This document shows, piece by piece, positions 8,201 to 12,283 of a DNA stretch of 12,283 bases (positions are counted from its first letter, which is position 1; the number at the start of each line of letters is the position of its first letter). The notes beneath the pieces are model-generated. The model was given only the letters and a program-made list of their open reading frames with translations. It did no database searches and had not been told where the DNA came from. Position numbers and translations under genes: made by a program. The DNA is from CAYTPE01 sp964439885 (GTDB taxonomy: Bacteria; Patescibacteriota; Patescibacteriia; Magasanikbacterales; GWA2-37-8). The stretch lies in contig CAYTPE010000033.1 in the NCBI GenBank assembly GCA_964439885.1, forward strand, positions 1-12,283, read 5' to 3'.

Positions 8201-9087
8201 AATCCATTCTTTCTAACTTTTTCAACTAAAGCAACAGGAAATTTAGTACCGTCGTCATCCCAACTATACGCATAATTGTCATCATAATAATCAACCTTAG
8301 GTGAATGATACTTGCCAGAACTGATAGTATCCTTACTGAAAAAATGGGAATTTGAATAGGCGGCTAAAAGATCAAAATAACTATTTAATGAGCTCAGCTC
8401 GTTTGGTCTAATTCTTTGAGTGAATAATAATTCTGCTGTAATTGGTAAATTGGTTTTACCGTTAGACCGAATATATTTTTTTGTATATTCTTCGTATGGG
8501 CTTCCGTAATCACCGGTAAAACTTTGCAGTGGGTGGGCGTGAGTGTCGTTCCGGGTATGGTCGGGAACAGTTGAGTCTTCCAAAAGATGAAGTATGTGCC
8601 CAAGAGTATACAAAGCTTCTTGTCTGTTATTATTGTTTGCTAACTCATAAATTGCCCTCTGCCAAGTACGATCCCCACCAAAAGTCTTATACTGAGCTTG
8701 GATATTAGGTAGCTGGGCCCAATATTTAGATGGGGCTGGCGGATAATCCGACAAAAGCATCTTGTTGAGAGCTAGACCATTCGATGGCGAGATATTGCCC
8801 ATTTTCTCTGCGGTCCACCCTTGATTGTAAACAGGATCGTAAAAATGGTTTATCCAACGTGGCCAGGTATCCTCATCCATACTTCCTCTTACTACCCATT
8901 CTTTTTCCTCCGGGGTGATGGCCAAATCTGGGTACGACAAATTAAAAAAATCAACTATTTCATCGGTTATGGCCGGATGTGTGGTTTGGTCATCGTACGA
9001 ATCAGCTTTTTTTATAAAAAAAACTCCAGCACATAAAGCTAGAGCCAATAAATATGCAAAAATAATAACCCTCCTTTTTAATTTCAT
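5290..9087 (-). CDS. Exported multidomain protein: zinc phospholipase C/S1-P1-like domain, fibronectin III, lamin-tail domain, beta-helix
   Basis: The 1265-residue product begins with a basic N-terminus and hydrophobic segment (7-25), a signal peptide or uncleaved anchor. Residues about 35-340 resemble zinc-dependent phospholipase C/S1-P1 nucleases: THPAIT (H37), DEDTW and INHFYDP (71-85), and the central GHILHLLEDSTVPDH (163-177), whose H164, H167, E170, D171 and H177 are candidate metal ligands. A 440-545 Pro/Ala/Thr/Ser linker follows. Next come a fibronectin III-like domain (about 546-648), a lamin-tail domain (about 652-790, with VFNEVAWAG, DEWFELYN and GDVLELVKPNGE), and a C-terminal right-handed beta-helix-like region (about 825-1250) rich in short N/S/T strands. 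No C-terminal anchor or sorting signal is visible. It starts 10 bases after a small membrane-anchored gene. The phospholipase assignment rests on motifs; substrate is unknown. Confidence 0.85.
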   Translation of the reverse strand: MKLKRRVIIFAYLLALALCAGVFFIKKADSYDDQTTHPAITDEIVDFFNLSYPDLAITPEEKEWVVRGSMDEDTWPRWINHFYDPVYNQGWTAEKMGNISPSNGLALNKMLLSDYPPAPSKYWAQLPNIQAQYKTFGGDRTWQRAIYELANNNNRQEALYTLGHILHLLEDSTVPDHTRNDTHAHPLQSFTGDYGSPYEEYTKKYIRSNGKTNLPITAELLFTQRIRPNELSSLNSYFDLLAAYSNSHFFSKDTISSGKYHSPKVDYYDDNYAYSWDDDGTKFPVALVEKVRKNGFSMETTFTLDNPVNDQKILDAYFSRLSRAAIVNGAGAMKLYFDEVKKTKEGEEPLPAIPEEKAGVNSLLANLKQDGTSGFLKGAINIFANNASSWLDSISISFVKTVKVSLGLQQPTIEVNDQPMVVSDSVVKMSLPQAGDRKIVVTPPSKAPAEVLGEKIVGEQTDTAPASAQSQSEPAPSTEQVKPKPTVGLTGYSGGGTTVVANVETSAAQTAAAPAPATSNEQTAPTSSEPAAVVPTSTPPADTTPPTVPDVSLTSEIGTSTRTLQIVVKSTDAGGGSVVYDVEYAACNGWGCAAPTSSWMVVARESSSTIYLISAERGQTYYVRARATDEAGNVSEWSTASNTATFINWSGEVVFNEVAWAGTSSLYPNDEWFELYNTTDQPIDIKNWQIKISGTPISIAKIATTIIPAHSFALYERGRDGAVTDIPADVIYTSNNGMSDKGDVLELVKPNGEKADVVDASRGWFGGDAILYRTMERIKPFNSGSDPLSWQTNKGIRVLGRSYNGGQLHGSPKQPNVGFLALNYRQEDPEVTLTTENNPYVLQYYEIPTGSILYVQPGVVIKSYYTDAKIDVYGSLDVQGDRNKRVVFTSGRDHSFGDSLLDTIVGTAWSTSTPLAKDWQGIWLHTGANTSIAGATIRYAGKDFKVLNNGSVSQAVRADGARLAIQHSTFSDDGSVAVHVESASTTINDVTFKNGGRALEAIDSKLSVQQTEISNFTDNQTPLFVKGLWPSFGSLSLHDNTINVPFLSQVVVNEAATIGENSIVALDNMSISATSSLTVNPGVIFYFTKMAGMDVRGSLWMNGAADRPIILAPYASGTYWGSIVFTNSTSALHHVVMTGGNGVQPRTSAQDGMLIANNSTVTCDDCSLINPRSPGNTVQTTNSNFILSNSLIGYSTPQAFQTIGIKMTSGTLTMGDTLFSNVNYGLYAGATPAPPVTATNISSSSFSHVDRFTEPQSWFAQFIAP

Positions 9088-9097
9088 ATGTTTACTT

Positions 9098-9577
9098 TTA
9101 TATCTTAACTATTTTCCAAATGCCATTCGGATAAACAAGAAACTGCGCAAAAAAATCCGGCCCTGCCATGCTGGCTCTCATGGTAAATTGCTGTTTATCA
9201 TCGCTGAATCCTTCTTCCTTAAGAGATCTCAATATTTTTAAATAATTGATCTTGTCTGCTTCAGATCCTTTTTTAAATTCATTTAATTGAACCGCCTGTT
9301 GGTCTATCACAAAATACTTACTCGCCAATTCATAATCCTTTTTCTCCACCGCTGCAATAAATAAATCGAGTGTTTCTTTGGGAGTTTTGCCTCCATACGT
9401 ATCCTTCATCGCAGTCTCATATTGAGCGGCTTCGAGCGCAAGCTCATTTTGCTGGATGCTTTCCAGCGACTTACTAAACTGCCAACTCCTGTACCGTTGC
9501 ATCACCAGTGGCGCGCCAGCTATCACCAGCGTACACACAATCACAATGATCAATACAGTCTTTTTAGGAAACGTCAT
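9098..9577 (-). CDS. Single-pass membrane-anchored protein with a small SnoaL/DUF4878-like domain
   Basis: This 159-residue product has one N-terminal transmembrane segment (7-25) after a Lys pair, a polar helical stretch (30-58) and a compact domain (about 62-159) starting YGGKTPKETLDLFIAAVEKK. The latter recalls NTF2-fold lipoprotein-like domains (DUF4878/SnoaL type) in which a helix x-ETL-x2-F-x2-A-x2-K-x-D-x5-KY is followed by beta strands ending in a WKIVKI-type strand. The topology suggests the domain faces outside the cytoplasm. No catalytic residues are evident, so a binding role is more likely than an enzymatic one (inference). Its stop is 10 bases before the start of the phospholipase-like gene, and both have AT-rich sequence, so they are probably transferred and expressed together. 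No SD sequence is visible. Confidence 0.75.
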   Translation of the reverse strand: MTFPKKTVLIIVIVCTLVIAGAPLVMQRYRSWQFSKSLESIQQNELALEAAQYETAMKDTYGGKTPKETLDLFIAAVEKKDYELASKYFVIDQQAVQLNEFKKGSEADKINYLKILRSLKEEGFSDDKQQFTMRASMAGPDFFAQFLVYPNGIWKIVKI

Positions 9578-9589
9578 ACGTAATTTAAT

Positions 9590-9611
9590 AAAAAATCCCC
9601 AAACGGGGATT
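9590..9611 (-). terminator. Hairpin-U terminator upstream of the 9098-9577 gene, possibly an attenuator
   Basis: A perfect 7-bp stem pairs 9594-9600 with 9605-9611 around a 4-nt loop. On the minus strand it is followed by TTTT and more T/A-rich sequence. It lies 76 bases past the stop of the five-helix membrane protein gene and could simply end that operon. It is, however, downstream of an extended -10 element, so it would also sit in the leader of the next gene. Confidence 0.65.
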
Positions 9612-9632
9612 ATTCACCCCTCCCTATGTATG

Positions 9633-9641
9633 AGTATAGCA
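9633..9641 (-). promoter_or_regulatory. Extended -10 promoter for the 9098-9577 / phospholipase-like unit
   Basis: On the minus strand TATACT (9638-9633) is preceded by TG plus one base, an extended -10 element. The -35 region is an A-rich stretch without a good hexamer. Initiation near 9626 would give a leader of about 49 nt containing the hairpin at 9594-9611. Confidence 0.45.
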
Positions 9642-9687
9642 CAACTCAAACAACTTTTTTAGGTGGGTGGGGATAAGTGTTTATTTT

Positions 9688-10170
9688 TTATTCAAAAGTC
9701 AAAAAGGTATAGTAGTTGGCCACCAGCAAAAGGACAAAAACAGCGAACGAAATGTAGCCGAGCAGTTTGTAGTGGCCCGGGAGCATGAGTTTTCGGAATA
9801 TCACAAAGTTCATAATGTTCAGTACCGTCGCAGATACACCGAGCGCCGCGGCTACAAAGAGGCCCACGGCAACGCCGAACCCGCACATATCTGTGCATTC
9901 GGCCGAGTCGTATATGGTAAAAAAGACGATAATAGCAATGAGAGCGACGGTGATAGCCGTCATGCTCGCCGCCAAAAATTTTCCACGAAATTCTGGAGAT
10001 TTCCTGTAACCGATAAAAAATGGAATGATGGTAAGAGCCAAGATGCTCACAATAGTCCCGATAGAAAGGTTTGGCGCATCAAAAATAATTTTTCTTACAA
10101 TCATCGGCACGAGGAGCGCCACAAATAACGTGTACCCCAGAAAATAATATACGAAATATATTTTTTTCAT
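9688..10170 (-). CDS. Hypothetical five-helix integral membrane protein
   Basis: I do not recognise this 160-residue product. Hydrophobic segments lie at about 5-25, 36-54, 66-87, 98-122 and 134-155. A loop (88-97) contains C92 and C96 in AECTDMC, and a positively charged loop between helices two and three (YRKSPEFRGK) suggests a cytoplasmic side there. This is the only gene in the window with a clear SD sequence: AGGAG ends 5 bases before ATG 10170 and overlaps the TAG stop of the upstream glycosylase gene. It is the last gene of the operon beginning with the RhuM-Fic gene, unless transcripts read through the hairpin at 9594-9611. No catalytic motif is seen. Confidence 0.75.
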   Translation of the reverse strand: MKKIYFVYYFLGYTLFVALLVPMIVRKIIFDAPNLSIGTIVSILALTIIPFFIGYRKSPEFRGKFLAASMTAITVALIAIIVFFTIYDSAECTDMCGFGVAVGLFVAAALGVSATVLNIMNFVIFRKLMLPGHYKLLGYISFAVFVLLLVANYYTFLTFE

Positions 10171-10177
10171 AGTGCTC

Positions 10178-10726
10178 CTATAGTAATTTTTTTAATTTTT
10201 TAAAATCAGCTTCTAACAGTTTTTTGAGTGGCGGAAAGCGCAAGCCGGCGGCCGGATGAAGTGTGACATAATATCTTACACCATCTTTTTTGACAGCGGT
10301 TCCGTGATACGTTTTCACGGGCAGCGGCGTATCGAGCACCGCTTTGCCGGCCACCGAGCCGAGTAGTACAACTATGTTTGGCTCGATAACGGCAAGCTGT
10401 TCGTGTAGGTGTTTTTTGCCGTGCTCAATGTCCGCTTGGGTAGGCGTACCATAGCTTGGCAGATATTTCACCGGGCTCGTAATATACACATCCGCTTCGG
10501 TGAGCCCAACCGCGCGAATAAGCGAACGCAGGAGCTGCCCCGACCGGCCGATGAACGGCCGACCACTCTCGGCCTCTTTTTTCCCCGGCGCCTCGCCCAG
10601 AAACACCACGCGCGCATTGGCGCTGCCTTCGCCTGGCACCGCTTTGCCAATCTTGCCCCGTTTACATACACGGCACTGTTCGATCTCGCGCGCAATCGCT
10701 GCCAACTTTTTTTCTTTTGTGGTCAT
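10178..10726 (-). CDS. udg: Family 4-type uracil-DNA glycosylase with altered iron-sulfur ligand set
   Basis: This enzyme removes uracil from DNA in base excision repair. The 182-residue product shows an N-terminal Cys-x-x-Cys pair (C18, C21), the uracil-pocket motif GEAPGKKE (44-51), GRPFIGRSG (55-63), and HPAAGLRFPP (157-166) as the second catalytic motif. Typical family 4 enzymes hold a 4Fe-4S cluster with two further cysteines. Here VKCRPP is replaced by VKYLPS (Tyr88), and the position of the last cysteine is His102 by my alignment to the Thermus enzyme from memory. Length is close to normal. I chose ATG 10726: the longer frame up to 10795 would overlap the upstream gene by 65 bases and adds residues without family counterpart. 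ATG follows the upstream stop by 4 bases (TAAGGGTATG), which supports coupling. Confidence 0.9.
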   Translation of the reverse strand: MTTKEKKLAAIAREIEQCRVCKRGKIGKAVPGEGSANARVVFLGEAPGKKEAESGRPFIGRSGQLLRSLIRAVGLTEADVYITSPVKYLPSYGTPTQADIEHGKKHLHEQLAVIEPNIVVLLGSVAGKAVLDTPLPVKTYHGTAVKKDGVRYYVTLHPAAGLRFPPLKKLLEADFKKLKKLL

Positions 10727-10730
10727 ACCC

Positions 10731-11177
10731 TTAGCGGTATATAAGGTAGACAACCGTGAGCATGAGGCTCCCCCACCAGCCGATATCGGAAACAATAAAA
10801 CTAATAAAAATTTTTCGCTGCCACTCGCTTGGCAAAAGTTCCGCTTGTTTCCCTTGCCGTTCCCGCTCTATCATATACGGGCTCACGCGAAACGAGAGAA
10901 ATAATCCGTTGACAACGAGAACGATAAGCGCGCCGAGCTCAGCAAGTGGAATAGGAGAAAAATATTCACCGCGATAAAAAATAAAGCCACCGAGCATAGC
11001 CAGGGTGATACCAATCCAAATGAGCGGTTTGGTCACTTTATGCGTGCGCGTGGTGGCTTCGGTCCAATAGGCAGATTTTCTGCCGAGAAACCCATGCAGA
11101 TCAATCACCGTAACGGCGCCGAGTCCAATGACGAACCCGGCGAGATGAAGAAATAAACCGATGATGTCAAGCGGCAT
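10731..11177 (-). CDS. Four-helix membrane protein, possibly CopD/DUF2269-like
   Basis: The 148-residue product has hydrophobic segments at about 4-24, 51-68, 80-97 and 123-145. Histidines occur near the ends of the first helices (H11 in LFLHLAGF, H28 in VIDLHGF, H46 in RTHKVTK). This arrangement is loosely like small membrane proteins of the CopD/DUF2269 type, where histidines can bind haem or copper; the resemblance is weak and metal binding is speculative. ATG 11177 lies two bases past the TGA of the RhuM-Fic gene (TGAGTATG); a TTG at 11183 would overlap that stop and adds only two residues. The 3' end is 4 bases from the glycosylase start. Role unknown. Confidence 0.72.
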   Translation of the reverse strand: MPLDIIGLFLHLAGFVIGLGAVTVIDLHGFLGRKSAYWTEATTRTHKVTKPLIWIGITLAMLGGFIFYRGEYFSPIPLAELGALIVLVVNGLFLSFRVSPYMIERERQGKQAELLPSEWQRKIFISFIVSDIGWWGSLMLTVVYLIYR

Positions 11178-11179
11178 AC

Positions 11180-12199
11180 TCAAACGAGTAAATTCGTAAT
11201 TAACGCAATCATTATCTCTTTTTCTTTTGGATCGCTTTCTGCAATAAGTAACGCGAGGGCGACCAACGTAGTGTCGGAAATTTTCCGTTCACCATTTTTG
11301 CGCCAGAGGTATTTATTTTTTTCCAAAAAATACACAAATAAAAGTGAGCCGATACGTTTGTTGCCGTCACTAAACGGATGGTCTTTAATAACGAGATATA
11401 AAACATGGGCTGCTTTTTCTTCTATTGTGCTATACAGTTCTGCGCCTCCGAATGTTTGGTAAATCGCGCCCAGAATACTTTTGAGTTTTCCACCATATTC
11501 CACCCCAAACAAATCACTGGCTTCTTTCTTTGCCAACAATTTTTCTTTAGTCGTATCAATCAGCGCCCGTATATTTTCGTATGTGAGCAGCGAACGTGCT
11601 TTTTTTCCTCGTTGCAACGTAAGCGCGCCTTTGTCGTACTGATGCAAAAGCGTTAGCGTGTGGGTATAGTCTTGTACTACACTCATGAGCTCATCAGTTT
11701 GGCCGACTAATCCTGGTCGCGTAGCTTTGGAGCGTATAAACGCAATCGCCTTTTGCAGACTCAAAAGATGAGATTGGTGTTCTTCAAGGCGCTTTTGGTT
11801 GATGGTGTAACCGTCGATAATGTGCTGGCGCAAAACGTTGGTGGCCCAGATGCGGAATTGGGTGCCGCGCAAAGACTTTACTCTGTAACCAACAGATATA
11901 ATCACATCCAAATTATAGCACTCAACATCACGCACTACGCGTCTACCTGCTTCAGTTTGAACTATCCGGAATTTCCGGATAGTTGCCACAGATTTTAGCT
12001 CACCTTCGCGAAAAACGTTGCGTACATGATCGTTAATAGTACGGACATCTTTATCAAATAACTCCGCCATCTGCTTCTGGGTAAGCCAAACAGATTCGTT
12101 TTGTAAACGAACCTCAAGTTTGGGATTTTTGTTTGCTCCCTTATAAATTATTACCTCACCACCATTCGGGTCGGTACGTTTTTTTGACTTATGCACCAT
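11180..12199 (-). CDS. RhuM-Fic fusion protein (RhuM-like N-terminal domain plus Fic/Doc domain)
   Basis: Residues about 15-135 match the RhuM family: WLTQKQMAELFDKD (38-51), a helical segment that may bind DNA, and YNLDVIISVGYRVKSLRGT (95-113) followed by QFRIWAT. A helical linker (135-200) leads to a Fic/Doc domain with HPFSDGNKRIGSL (274-286). The active-site His274, Phe276, Asp278, Asn280 and Arg282 are present. Lys281 is found where AMPylating Fic proteins usually have Gly and Doc kinases have Lys. Fic enzymes transfer AMP or another phosphate-containing group to a target protein; the donor and target cannot be predicted here. No clear [S/T]-x3-E-[G/N] inhibitory helix is visible, and no small antitoxin gene is adjacent. 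It heads an operon with a membrane protein and a uracil-DNA glycosylase. A perfect palindrome lies in its RhuM coding region. Confidence 0.9.
   Translation of the reverse strand: MVHKSKKRTDPNGGEVIIYKGANKNPKLEVRLQNESVWLTQKQMAELFDKDVRTINDHVRNVFREGELKSVATIRKFRIVQTEAGRRVVRDVECYNLDVIISVGYRVKSLRGTQFRIWATNVLRQHIIDGYTINQKRLEEHQSHLLSLQKAIAFIRSKATRPGLVGQTDELMSVVQDYTHTLTLLHQYDKGALTLQRGKKARSLLTYENIRALIDTTKEKLLAKKEASDLFGVEYGGKLKSILGAIYQTFGGAELYSTIEEKAAHVLYLVIKDHPFSDGNKRIGSLLFVYFLEKNKYLWRKNGERKISDTTLVALALLIAESDPKEKEIMIALITNLLV
11960..11984. repeat. Perfect 12-bp inverted repeat with 1-bp centre inside the RhuM coding region
   Basis: The arms AACTATCCGGAA (11960-11971) and TTCCGGATAGTT (11973-11984) are exact reverse complements around one T at 11972. 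It encodes residues about 72-80 of the RhuM-Fic protein (T-I-R-K-F-R-I-V), about 220 bases after the start codon. In mRNA it would form a strong short-loop hairpin; in DNA it could be a dimer binding site. Confidence 0.85.
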
Positions 12200-12253
12200 A
12201 CATAACTGATCTAGAACTGTTAGCGAGTTATTTCTACAATTGCTTCACTACAA

Positions 12254-12277
12254 CCAAAAATTAACACATATTTTTGG
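12254..12277. repeat. AT-rich inverted repeat upstream of the RhuM-Fic gene
   Basis: CCAAAAAT (12254-12261) and ATTTTTGG (12270-12277) are perfect 8-bp arms separated by 8 bases, 55 bases upstream of ATG 12199. It could be an operator for the RhuM-Fic operon or the weak end of an upstream unit. There is no GC-rich stem, so a terminator is doubtful. Nothing else is recognisable in 12200-12283; no convincing promoter hexamers could be fixed there. Confidence 0.45.
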
Positions 12278-12283
12278 CTGTCA

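Noticed and set aside
9010..9087. Lipoprotein signal in the large exported protein (Cys19 after LAL)
   Set aside because: Leu at the -1 position does not fit the lipobox, which needs Gly, Ala or Ser; a plain signal or anchor segment is more likely.
10727..10795. Longer N-terminus for the uracil-DNA glycosylase
   Set aside because: It overlaps the end of the upstream membrane protein gene and adds a segment not found in the family; ATG 10726 begins just before the conserved Cys-x-x-Cys region.
12200..12253. Possible -35/-10 pair and direct TTGTAG repeats before the RhuM-Fic gene
   Set aside because: No hexamer pair with correct spacing matches well; the candidates found by eye are no better than expected in AT-rich sequence.

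Overview
The window most likely comes from a Patescibacteria (Candidate Phyla Radiation) genome. All ten supported genes lie on the minus strand with very short gaps. Several small membrane proteins have no family I can name, only one gene has a clear Shine-Dalgarno (SD) sequence, and the arginyl-tRNA synthetase carries an HLGH signature of a kind I associate with this radiation. UGA serves as a normal stop (end of the RhuM-Fic gene), so the recoded Gracilibacteria/Absconditabacteria are unlikely. Lineage assignment is inference; no rRNA is present.

Layout in the direction of transcription (right to left). (1) 12199-9688: a tightly packed operon of a RhuM-Fic fusion, a four-helix membrane protein, a family 4 uracil-DNA glycosylase lacking two of its four expected iron-sulfur cysteines, and a five-helix membrane protein. 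(2) 9577-4555, possibly to 3705: a membrane-anchored small protein, then a 1265-residue exported protein joining a zinc phospholipase C/S1-P1-like domain to a fibronectin III domain, a lamin-tail domain and a beta-helix. Two paralogous membrane proteins with a shared W-N-W-G-A cassette follow; the second ends in an Asp/Tyr-rich tail. (3) 3617-1899: argS, between an upstream terminator and its own terminator, with a promoter placed as if its mRNA were leaderless. (4) 1733 to the left edge: a ThiF/E1-like adenylyltransferase followed after one base by a MIO-type aromatic amino acid lyase or aminomutase, cut off by the window edge.

The parts that stand out are the ThiF plus MIO-enzyme pair (an amino acid or secondary-metabolism cassette unexpected in a reduced genome), the multidomain phospholipase-like surface protein, the modified uracil-DNA glycosylase sharing an operon with a Fic protein, and a 25-bp palindrome inside the RhuM coding region. 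No tRNA, rRNA, CRISPR array, insertion sequence or origin was found. No gene-free stretch exceeds about 170 bases.
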